From: Phycisphaera sp.
Lineage (GTDB): Bacteria > Planctomycetota > Phycisphaerae > Phycisphaerales > Phycisphaeraceae
Reading direction: 5' to 3'
Assembly (NCBI GenBank): GCA_023300125.1
Contig: JALZVY010000090.1
Coordinates: forward strand, 1 to 40,069
DNA: 40,069 nucleotides
The notes beneath the pieces are model-generated. The model was not told the DNA's origin. It did no database searches and saw only the letters and a program-made list of their open reading frames with translations. The number at the start of each line of letters is the position of its first letter. Position 1 is the stretch's first letter. Made by a program: the position numbers and the translations under genes. This document shows positions 33,732 through 40,069 of this stretch, in pieces.

Positions 33732-35048
33732 ATGATCCAGCAGCACACCATCTCGCAGCCCCAGACCCTGCACGGCCCCGGGCTGTTCTTCGGCAAACCC
33801 GCGTCAATCACCTTCCGGCCGGCCCCGGCCAACCACGGCGTGGTGTTCAAACGCATGGACCTCGACGGCGCCCCCGTGCCCGCCCAGATCCAAAACGTCA
33901 TCAAGCGAGCGCGCCGCAGCGCCCTCAAAGCCGGCGAAGCCACCGTCGACACCTGCGAGCACTGCCTCTCGGCGGTTGCCGCCCACGCCATCGACAACCT
34001 CATCATCGAACTCGACGGCCCCGAAGTGCCCGCCATGGACGGCAGCTCGCTGCAGTTTTACGAAGCGCTCGAAAAAGCCGGCCGCGAGCCACAAGACGCC
34101 GAAAGACGCTTCCTCGAAGTTAAAACCCCCGTGGTCATCCGCGAAGACGACGCCATGATCGCCGCGCTGCCCGCCAGCGACGACTGCATGCAAGTCGTTT
34201 ACGAGCTGGACTACACCGGCGTCAGCCCCGTCATCGGCCGGCAGCTGCGCACCTTCGACCTCGGCGGCACCGAGGACTACCTCACCGAAATCGCCCCCTC
34301 GCGCACCTTCTCGCTCGAAGCCGAAGCCGAAGCCGCACGCCAAGCCGGATTGTTTCCCCACCTCACCGTCGACACCGCCCTGGTCGTCGGAGCCGACGGG
34401 CCCTTGGGCACCAACGCCTTTCGCTTCGACGACGAACCGGTCCGCCACAAAATCCTAGATCTCATCGGCGACCTGTATCTCCTGGGCGCCCCGATCAAAG
34501 GGCGCATCGTCGCCTACAAATCCGGCCACCCGATGAACCACCGGCTGGCCCGCGAGCTGCTCAAGCAGCACACCGCCGCCACGCTGAAAAACCTCGCCCA
34601 CCACCACTCGGTGCTCGACGTGCGCAAGCTCTTTCGCATGATGCCCCACCGCTACCCCATGCTGCTGGTCGACCGCGTGGTCGAGATCGTGCAAGACCAG
34701 CGCGCCGTGGGCGTCAAAAACGTCACCATCAACGAGCCTTTCTTCCAAGGCCACTACCCCAGCACCCCCATCATGCCCGGCGTGCTCGTGGTCGAAGCCA
34801 TGGCCCAGCTCTCGGGCGTGCTCATCGGCCAAAGCCTCGAACAAGTCGGCAAGATCCCCGTGCTGCTCAGCCTCGACCGCGTGAAGCTGCGACGCCCGGT
34901 CACCCCCGGCGACCAGCTCATGCTCATCGCCGAAGCCGTCAAGATCCGCAGCCGCATCGCCCACATGCACTGCCGGGCCTACGTCGCCGAAGAACTCGCC
35001 GCCGAAGCCCAAGTCAAATTCATGATGGTCGATGACGACGCGGAATAG
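33732..35048 (+). CDS. lpxC/fabZ: Bifunctional LpxC/FabZ fusion protein
   Basis: This 438-residue fusion joins UDP-3-O-acyl-GlcNAc deacetylase, the committed lipid A step, to 3-hydroxyacyl-ACP dehydratase of fatty acid synthesis. LpxC covers about residues 1-285. CEHCLSA supplies Glu76 and zinc ligand His77; RHKILDLIGDLYLLG (238-252) supplies His239 and Asp243, and SGHPMNH a further conserved His. The usual TVEHLLSA is TCEHCLSA here. FabZ follows from about 295, with MPHRYPMLLVDRVVE (304-318), the catalytic His341 in GHYPSTPIMPG and Glu355 in VVEAMAQLSG. The fusion is known from Bacteroidetes and planctomycetes. It lies 58 bases after lpxD. Confidence 0.96.
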   Translation: MIQQHTISQPQTLHGPGLFFGKPASITFRPAPANHGVVFKRMDLDGAPVPAQIQNVIKRARRSALKAGEATVDTCEHCLSAVAAHAIDNLIIELDGPEVPAMDGSSLQFYEALEKAGREPQDAERRFLEVKTPVVIREDDAMIAALPASDDCMQVVYELDYTGVSPVIGRQLRTFDLGGTEDYLTEIAPSRTFSLEAEAEAARQAGLFPHLTVDTALVVGADGPLGTNAFRFDDEPVRHKILDLIGDLYLLGAPIKGRIVAYKSGHPMNHRLARELLKQHTAATLKNLAHHHSVLDVRKLFRMMPHRYPMLLVDRVVEIVQDQRAVGVKNVTINEPFFQGHYPSTPIMPGVLVVEAMAQLSGVLIGQSLEQVGKIPVLLSLDRVKLRRPVTPGDQLMLIAEAVKIRSRIAHMHCRAYVAEELAAEAQVKFMMVDDDAE

Positions 35049-35183
35049 ACGCTGCGCCGCCCAATCATTCGGTGGCGAGACCGCCGCCCCAACACCCGAT
35101 AGACCGGTTCATCGATCCCGCAGTGTGATCCCGGCCACCGCCGTGTGGCCGCCACGCCCGACCGCTTTCCCACGGAACCCGTG

Positions 35184-35474
35184 ATGCCCACCTACGTCTA
35201 TCAAGTCGAGTTACCGGACAACCGCCCGGGCGAAATCTTCGAAGTCACCCAGCGGATGTCCGAGCCCGCGCTCACCCACCACCCCGAGACCGGCCAGCCC
35301 GTCCGCCGCGTGGTGCAAGCGCCCCACATCGGCGGACAGTGGTCCGAGTCCCGCGACCGCCAGCGCCTGAGCGACCGCGGCCTGGCCGCCAACGGCTTCA
35401 CGAAATACGTGAAGACCGGCGACGGAACCTACGAAAAGACCACCGGGCAAGGCCCCCGCAAGCTCTCGGCCTGA
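35184..35474 (+). CDS. FmdB-like protein lacking zinc-ribbon cysteines
   Basis: This 96-residue protein starts at ATG 35184 with MPTYVYQVELPDN. The order MPTYxY, then FEVTQRMSEPALTHHPETG, then PVRRVVQAP matches the putative regulatory FmdB/zinc-ribbon family. However, the CxxC pairs that bind zinc in the family are absent: QVELPDN and HHPETG stand where they are expected, and the protein has no cysteine at all. It follows lpxC/fabZ by 135 bases on the same strand. The function of the family is poorly defined. Two glycine-rich C-terminal segments are visible. Confidence 0.65.
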   Translation: MPTYVYQVELPDNRPGEIFEVTQRMSEPALTHHPETGQPVRRVVQAPHIGGQWSESRDRQRLSDRGLAANGFTKYVKTGDGTYEKTTGQGPRKLSA

Positions 35475-36030
35475 ACCGGCGTCGGCCGAAAAACACCCCC
35501 AGCGCCGCCGAGACGGGCACGGGCCCAGAGGCCGTCGCCCGCGTTTACAAAGTGACCCCGGCCGGACCCGACGTCCCGATCACCGGGACGCTAAACGATC
35601 TTCACCAAGAGGTGACATCGCCGGGACCGTGCCTCAAAAACGAGGCGAAACGCAGCCCAGAATCACGTTTTTCGGGCTCGCCACCCGTTGGATATCGCAT
35701 TTAAAAATTTAAGTCGCTTAAAAATAGATGCTTACATATCTGTTTGTTTCTCGGGAAATATCTTTGCATTTCCCGTTATTTTCCCCGATTTTATTCCCTG
35801 AAGCTCGGGCATGATCTATAGTCACTGGTGATAGGAGCGGCCCCGAATTGGGCGGCACAAAAAGCCAATGGCCACAGGCCGTATTCCGTACGCGTTTTTG
35901 AATCCCGGCCCGCCCAGGCCTCCCGACTCCTTTTCCCCTTGACGCAAGCCGTCAGCCCGTGAACCAGCCCTTCTTTTATGTGGGAATCGTAATTCCTACG
36001 TTTTTACCTCTCTGATGGAGAATGCACGTT
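35475..36030 (+). promoter_or_regulatory. Long AT-rich region and leader of PEP-CTERM gene
   Basis: No gene is visible. AGCCCaGAA/TTCGGGCT (35654-35678) is a bulged hairpin. Bases 35700-35800 are AT-rich, and CGGGAAAT/ATTTCCCG (35752-35775) is a perfect 8 bp inverted repeat followed by TTATTTT. TATAGT at 35817-35822 is a possible -10 box. Downstream, GGGCGG (35850-35855) can pair with CCGCCC (35910-35915), enclosing CAAAAA/TTTTTG (35858-35863 with 35895-35900) and small inner hairpins. The likely ribosome binding site GGAG is at 36017-36020. Confidence 0.45.
35980..36005 (+). terminator. Terminator-like hairpin just before PEP-CTERM start
   Basis: GTGGGAAT (35980-35987) pairs with ATTCCTAC (35992-35999), allowing one G-U pair, around CGTA, and is followed by G and five T. 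It lies only about 12 bases before the GGAG site, so it could be an attenuator of the following gene. Confidence 0.5.
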
Positions 36031-36759
36031 ATGAACAACAAATGTCTCACCGCTTATGCCTTGTTGGCCGCATCGACTGCCTTTGGTGCGCAAGCACAGA
36101 CCGTGGTCATCAACTTGGTCCCCAACGCCACCTTTAACGGCAGCCCCAACGAAAATACGGACCAGCCCAGCGGCACCTCCTTCACCTCCGCGGGTGGAGC
36201 CGGCTCCGCCATCATTTCGACCGGCATCGACGTTGTGGAGGATGGCGGTCTGGCCAACGGCCGCGGAACCTTCACCCCGTTCACCCTCAGCGGCATTGAC
36301 GAAGACGGCGTCGCCGTTTCCGGAACGTTCACCGTTGCGGTGACCGTCACTGATGGCGACGACGCGGTGATCGGTCGGGGCGGCGTTGGAGCCATTGGTT
36401 CGGCCACCTCGCTCACCTTTTCCGACGTGGTCCTCACCAACGTGAGCGGCGACGATGTCTTCCAGTTCGACGGTTTCTCCGGCGTCTACCTCGGGTCCAC
36501 CGACGGCACCAATGACCTAGCCACGGTCAACGGTGGTGAAGCCTTCGCCCCCGTAGCGGCGGGCAACTCCATCAACTCGGGGAATCCGGCTGAACTGGTT
36601 GCATTCGCACCGGTGAGTTCGTTGGAAATCGGTTTTGCGGGCGGATCCTTGGCCGTGAATGGCGTCGCGGCGAATTTCTCTGTCGTCCCCGAACCCGCGT
36701 CCATGGCCCTCATCGGCCTCGGCTCGCTGGCCATGATCGGCCGTCGCCGCAAGGCCTGA
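36031..36759 (+). CDS. PEP-CTERM sorting domain protein
   Basis: This 242-residue exported protein has a signal peptide (MNNKCLTAYALLAAS, cleavage near GAQAQ) and ends with VPEPASMALIGLGSLAMIG and RRRKA: PEP motif, hydrophobic helix and basic tail. An exosortase normally cleaves such proteins for the envelope or exopolysaccharide; none is in the window. The body is rich in Thr, Ser, Gly, Val and Asp, without Cys in the mature part, and looks beta-rich. I chose ATG 36031 because GGAG is ten bases upstream; the ATG at 36022 lies too close to it. A strong terminator follows. It sits between lpxC/fabZ and lpxA. Confidence 0.9.
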   Translation: MNNKCLTAYALLAASTAFGAQAQTVVINLVPNATFNGSPNENTDQPSGTSFTSAGGAGSAIISTGIDVVEDGGLANGRGTFTPFTLSGIDEDGVAVSGTFTVAVTVTDGDDAVIGRGGVGAIGSATSLTFSDVVLTNVSGDDVFQFDGFSGVYLGSTDGTNDLATVNGGEAFAPVAAGNSINSGNPAELVAFAPVSSLEIGFAGGSLAVNGVAANFSVVPEPASMALIGLGSLAMIGRRRKA

Positions 36760-36790
36760 TTCAATCGAATCGCCACCGATCAAAACACTC

Positions 36791-36828
36791 AAGCGTGAGT
36801 GGTTCTAACGAGCCACGCACGCTTTTTT
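36791..36828 (+). terminator. Terminator of PEP-CTERM gene
   Basis: AAGCGTGAGTGG (36791-36802) pairs with CCACGCACGCTT (36813-36824) with one mismatch, and the stem runs into six T. It lies about 30 bases beyond the stop. Confidence 0.85.
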
Positions 36829-36923
36829 AGTCGCGGATTCAGATCTGAAGCGCAACACGCGGCAGCGACAAAAAGGCCGCCGGCCCGGCGCCACCCCCGT
36901 CACGCAAGCCCGCCCTCGAACCT

Positions 36924-36987
36924 GCGTCCAGCCTCCGGCGCGCGGCCGACTGTCCGCGTGCCGGAGGCTGGACGCGTGCCGGAGGCT
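36924..36987. repeat. Inverted and direct GCCGGAGGCT repeats
   Basis: GCGTCCAGCCTCCGGCGCGC (36924-36943) is inverted at 36956-36975 with one mismatch, leaving a 12-base loop. GCGTGCCGGAGGCT then occurs again directly at 36974-36987. Confidence 0.65.
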
Positions 36988-37185
36988 TTGCCATGCCTTG
37001 CGTGTCGTCTGCCTTCCGAAGCCTGCGGATGGATCCAGCCCGACCCAAAAACGCAACCCCACCCGCTCAAGCTGGCAGCGAAGTAAGGGTTAACCCTGTT
37101 CACTCCATCCGCAAAAAGGCCCGTAGGCACCCCCTGTTCGCCCCGCAGCCCGCGCCCCTAAACCCGTTTCGTCGCCGCCATCAAC

Positions 37186-37191
37186 TAAACT
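37186..37191 (+). promoter_or_regulatory. Possible -10 box TAAACT
   Basis: ACTAAACTG lies about 126 bases before the lpxA ATG and is the fourth copy of this hexamer in a plus-strand upstream region. Confidence 0.3.
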
Positions 37192-37317
37192 GTGGTGTCA
37201 CGTTTTGACCTAACCCCGGTTTGCTCCGCCGCCCCCACCTACCACCCTCGGGGAACGCCGGATGCCTGCCGCCCGCGAAAGTGGGCCGAACCTAGATCTG
37301 TGCCCGATAAATAGGCT

Positions 37318-38172
37318 ATGGCCGAAATCTCCCCCCTTGCTGCAGTCGATCCCCAAGCCACCCTCGCGGACGACGTCAAGATCGGCCCCTTCTGCCACGT
37401 CGGGCCCAAGGTCACCTTGGGCCCCGGCACGCGGCTGATCTCCAACGTCACCGTGATGGGCCGCACCACCCTGGGCGAAAACAACATCCTCTGGCCGGGC
37501 GCCGTGATCGGCGGCGACCCCCAAGACCTCAAATTCCAAGGCGAAGACTCCCAAGTCATCATCGGATCGCACAACGAGTTCCGCGAGTGCGTGACCATCC
37601 ACAAGGGCACCGCCAACGACCACGGCATCACCAAAGTCGGCGACCACAACCTGATCATGGCCTACGCCCACATGGGCCACGACTGCATCATCGCCAACCA
37701 CTGCATCATCGCTAACACCGTTCAGTTGGCCGGCCACGTGTGCATCGAAGACCACGTCGTGCTCGGCGGCGGATCCGCGGTCCACCACTTTGTCACCCTG
37801 GGCCAGCACGCCTTCATCGGGGGCTTCACCCGTGTGCTGCAAGACCCCCCCCCGTTCATGATCACCGAAGGCTCCCCCTCGGCCGTGCGCGGCGTCAACA
37901 GCACCGGGCTCACCCGCCGCGGATTCAGCAAAGAAACCATCAGCAACCTCAAAGACGCCTGGAAACGGCTCTACCGCCGCAGCGCCGCGGGCAAAGCCGG
38001 CCGCACCACCACCGTGCTCGAAGACCTCGAAGACGCCTACCCCCACGACGCCTGCGTGCTGGGGCTGATCGCCCACATCCGACGCAGCAACCAAGGCGTC
38101 TTCGGCCGCTACCGCGAAGGCCAGCGCCGCGACAACCCCCGGGCCAAACGCCCCCGCGTCGCGGGGCAGTAG
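37318..38172 (+). CDS. lpxA: UDP-N-acetylglucosamine O-acyltransferase
   Basis: LpxA transfers a hydroxyacyl chain to UDP-GlcNAc in the first lipid A step. The 284-residue protein is a left-handed beta helix with hexapeptide repeats from about residue 9 to 195. Signatures include GGDPQDLKFQGE (65-76), FRECVTIHKGT (88-98) and IMAYAHMGHDCII (113-125) with the catalytic His121. The C-terminal helical part contains GLTRRGFSKETISNLKDAW. Length exceeds the usual ~260 by a basic tail. It is separated from lpxC/fabZ by the FmdB-like and PEP-CTERM genes. Confidence 0.95.
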   Translation: MAEISPLAAVDPQATLADDVKIGPFCHVGPKVTLGPGTRLISNVTVMGRTTLGENNILWPGAVIGGDPQDLKFQGEDSQVIIGSHNEFRECVTIHKGTANDHGITKVGDHNLIMAYAHMGHDCIIANHCIIANTVQLAGHVCIEDHVVLGGGSAVHHFVTLGQHAFIGGFTRVLQDPPPFMITEGSPSAVRGVNSTGLTRRGFSKETISNLKDAWKRLYRRSAAGKAGRTTTVLEDLEDAYPHDACVLGLIAHIRRSNQGVFGRYREGQRRDNPRAKRPRVAGQ

Positions 38173-38175
38173 GGG

Positions 38176-38220
38176 GGCCGCGTCGCGGCCGGGGTTGGGG
38201 GTTGGGGATTCGGGACTGGG
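38176..38220 (+). repeat. GC palindrome and G-rich tract after lpxA
   Basis: GGCCGCG (38176-38182) and CGCGGCC (38184-38190) form a tight palindrome. Five G runs of three to five follow (38191-38194, 38197-38201, 38204-38207, 38212-38214, 38218-38220), a pattern able to form a G-quadruplex. The GGGGATTCGGGACTGGG part resembles dispersed repeats I recall from other environmental genomes. Confidence 0.55.
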
Positions 38221-38264
38221 ATTGCGCAACAGCCCCCGCTGGCGGCGCCTCCCACCGATCGCCG

Positions 38265-39248
38265 ATGGTCTACCCCATGGGGACAACCTTCCTGGTGACC
38301 GGCTGCGCGGGCCTGATCGGCTCGCACCTGTGTGAACGGCTGCTCGCCGCCGGCGATCGCGTCGTGGGCATCGACAACTTCAACGACTACTACGACATAG
38401 GCCAAAAGCGGGCCAACGTCGCCGCCATGCAGGCCCACGACGAATTCACCCTGGTCGAAGCCGACATCCGCGACGCCCAAGGCATCCACGACGTCATCGC
38501 CGCCCACCACCCCTGGGCCATCGCCCACCTCGCGGCCATGGCCAACGTGCGCTACGCCATAGGCCGCGCCCCGCTCTACAACCAAGTCAACATCACCGGC
38601 ACCGTCAACGTGCTCGAAGCCGCCCGCACCCTGGGCTGCCCGCACGTGGTCTTCGCCAGCACCTCCAGCGTGTACGGCCACACCCCACGCCTGCCCTTTG
38701 TCGAAGACGACCCCTGCGACCGGCCCCTGAGCGCCTACCCCGCCACCAAGCGGGCCGGCGAAATGCTCGGCCACACCTACCACCACCTGCACGGCATGAA
38801 CTTCACGGCCCTGCGCTTCTTCAGCGTCTACGGCCCCCGGGCCCGGCCCGACATGATGCCCTTCATGATCACCGACAAGATCGCCCGCGGTGAAAAAATC
38901 ACCCTCTTCGACGCCGGGCAGATGAAACGCGACTGGACCTACGTCGACGACATCGCCTCAGGCATCGACGCGGCGCTGCGCACGCCCCTTGGCTACGAAA
39001 TCATCAACCTGGGCCGCGGCGAGCCGGTGCTCATGGCCGACTTCGTCAAGCTGCTCGAAGCCCGCATCGGCAAAAACGCCAACCTCGACACCCCCCCAGC
39101 GCCCGACAGCGAGCCCGCGGTCACCTACGCCAACACCGACAAAGCCAAACGGCTGCTGGGCTACGCCCCCCAAACCTCAGTCGAAGCCGGCCTCGACGCC
39201 CTCTGGGCCTGGTATCAATCCCGCCCGTCCGCCACACCCACGCGCTAA
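38265..39248 (+). CDS. NAD-dependent sugar-nucleotide epimerase/dehydratase
   Basis: This 327-residue extended short-chain dehydrogenase has the NAD-binding motif TGCAGLIG (residues 12-19), DNFNDYYD (37-44), the catalytic SAYPATK (Tyr158, Lys162) with Ser134 in ASTSSVYG, and RFFSVYGPRARPDMM. The DNFNDYYD and RPDM elements are typical of UDP-glucuronate 4-epimerases, so supply of a sugar nucleotide for surface polysaccharide is likely, but UDP-galactose or related epimerase activity cannot be excluded. The ATG at 38265 was used; one at 38277 is equally possible. No glycosyltransferase lies nearby. Confidence 0.87.
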   Translation: MVYPMGTTFLVTGCAGLIGSHLCERLLAAGDRVVGIDNFNDYYDIGQKRANVAAMQAHDEFTLVEADIRDAQGIHDVIAAHHPWAIAHLAAMANVRYAIGRAPLYNQVNITGTVNVLEAARTLGCPHVVFASTSSVYGHTPRLPFVEDDPCDRPLSAYPATKRAGEMLGHTYHHLHGMNFTALRFFSVYGPRARPDMMPFMITDKIARGEKITLFDAGQMKRDWTYVDDIASGIDAALRTPLGYEIINLGRGEPVLMADFVKLLEARIGKNANLDTPPAPDSEPAVTYANTDKAKRLLGYAPQTSVEAGLDALWAWYQSRPSATPTR

Positions 39249-39584
39249 GGCCCCAGCCCACCCCGACGCCGTCACTTCGGCCGCCCCCGCGGGTAGCGCC
39301 GCGCTTCACCGCGCACTGCTCGTTGGCCCCGACCTCACGGATCACGTGTCCCCCCCACACCGTGGCCGTCGTGCCCGTCCACCAACGGCCGCCCGAGCCG
39401 GTCTAAGAAGTCACCCCGCCCGAGGCCGAATCCAACCAAAGCCCACCGCACCACCCGCGCCGTGCAGCTCAACGCCAACGCGCGCGTTCAATTCTTTTGA
39501 CGCTCAGCCTCGCACCCGGCCTGCATCCAGCGTCATAGAAGGCGTCTCGCACCACCGGTGGCCAAGAACCCGATTTCTGTTTCA
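39249..39584. other. Intergenic region, nothing recognised
   Basis: GC-rich sequence without a convincing frame, strong hairpin or T run. It should hold the promoter of the nuclease-like gene. Confidence 0.4.
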
Positions 39585-40069
39585 ATGGTCCACGTGACCA
39601 GAACCTTCTCTCTTTTCGCGCTGCTGCTGTTGCTGCTCGCCACCCCTTGCCGGGCGGCGGATCTTCAACGCCTTGAACAAGTCCGTCTGATCCCCACCGA
39701 CTGGGCCGACGGCGACAGCTTCCGGATTGAGGCCCCCGACGGTGAGCAGCACACGGTGCGGCTCTACGGCGCCGATTGCATCGAGTGGCACCTCACCGAT
39801 GAAACCGACGCCCGGCGCCTACGTGCCCAGCGCCGCTACTTCGGCATCTCGGCCTACGGCGGCAGCCCGAAAGCCTCCATCAAGCTCGCCACCGAGCACG
39901 GCGCCCTGGCGGGTCAAGCCATCGCCAAGCTGCTTGAGCAGCCCTTCACCGTGTACACCACCTTCGCCGACGGCCGCGGCGACGCCCGTTACAAACGCGT
40001 CTACGCCTTCGTCGAAACCGCCGACGGCAAGGATCTTTCCACCGAGCTGGTGCGCACGGGCTTGGCCCG
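39585..40069 (+). CDS. Exported thermonuclease-like protein, 3' end outside window
   Basis: The frame is open from ATG 39585 to the window end, 161 codons. A leucine-rich signal peptide (FALLLLLLATPCRAA) is followed by DWADGDSFRIEAPDG and HTVRLYGADCIEWH, which match the staphylococcal nuclease-like (TNase) fold: the DGDSF segment and an Arg in VRLYG. GQAIAKLLEQPFTVYTTF and RYKRVYAFVETADGKDLS continue the fold, including the R-x-x-x-x-V region. It probably cuts nucleic acids outside the cytoplasm. The C-terminus is missing, so further domains cannot be excluded. Confidence 0.8.
   Translation, partial: MVHVTRTFSLFALLLLLLATPCRAADLQRLEQVRLIPTDWADGDSFRIEAPDGEQHTVRLYGADCIEWHLTDETDARRLRAQRRYFGISAYGGSPKASIKLATEHGALAGQAIAKLLEQPFTVYTTFADGRGDARYKRVYAFVETADGKDLSTELVRTGLA

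Larger units (their letters stand above)
36829..37317 (+). other. Non-coding region with repeats before lpxA
   Basis: No gene is supported; minus-strand frames here are rich in Arg, Gly and Trp and look like read-through of repeats. A 20-base inverted repeat with one mismatch lies at 36924-36943 and 36956-36975. AGGGTTAACCCT (37086-37097) is a perfect palindrome and possible operator. A TAAACT box lies at 37186-37191. Confidence 0.5.

Noticed and set aside
36805..37130. Minus-strand frames of 69-85 codons
   Set aside because: They overlap each other and the repeat block and have Arg/Gly/Trp-rich composition.

Overview
The window is a GC-rich, densely coding stretch of a Gram-negative bacterial chromosome. 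Lipid A genes (lpxD, a fused lpxC/fabZ, lpxA), a Skp/OmpH-type chaperone, a TolC-like outer membrane factor, an outer membrane barrel and a PEP-CTERM protein all point to an outer membrane. The LpxC-FabZ fusion, the PEP-CTERM protein, several dispersed GC-rich repeats and frequent GTG/TTG starts without strong ribosome binding sites suggest a planctomycete, perhaps of the class Phycisphaerae. That placement is an inference from gene content, not a database result. No tRNA, rRNA, CRISPR array, transposase or phage gene was seen.

Layout. 1-5688 (minus): ffh, serB and valS (cut by the window edge) run in one direction. A ~190 bp element with long terminal inverted repeats sits between serB and valS, and a CACGGAG repeat is read in frame inside valS. 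5.9-9.4 kb: a small acidic protein and rsmD (minus), then a methyltransferase and hisS (plus). 9.58-14.45 kb: a three-gene operon encoding an outer membrane barrel, an exported protein and a membrane GGDEF-EAL enzyme; this is the best candidate for an undescribed system. 14.67-15.14 kb: two doubtful small genes. 15.2-18.6 kb: leuC (minus, plant-like variant, with a clear terminator), divergent from a TolC-family lipoprotein. 18.7-23.6 kb: an acyl-CoA/ACP synthetase, a TPR-SPOR lipoprotein, a PilZ protein, an EamA-type transporter and a DAHP synthase. 23.8-29.5 kb: a kinase-like protein, a formylglycine-generating enzyme with both catalytic cysteines, and two consecutive cyclophilins, one a large exported multidomain form. 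29.6-31.8 kb: an HD-GYP protein whose 3' end overlaps a convergent Gfo/Idh/MocA oxidoreductase. 32.0-38.2 kb: ompH-lpxD-lpxC/fabZ, then a cysteine-free FmdB-like gene and a PEP-CTERM gene, then lpxA. 38.3 kb to the end: a sugar-nucleotide epimerase and a truncated exported thermonuclease-like protein.

How they fit together. The lipid A genes and OmpH serve outer membrane building. Three loci deal with cyclic-di-GMP: a GGDEF-EAL protein, a PilZ receptor and an HD-GYP phosphodiesterase. The rest is mostly housekeeping (translation, protein export, amino acid synthesis, protein folding). A TAAACT box recurs shortly upstream of four plus-strand genes and may be the local -10 element.
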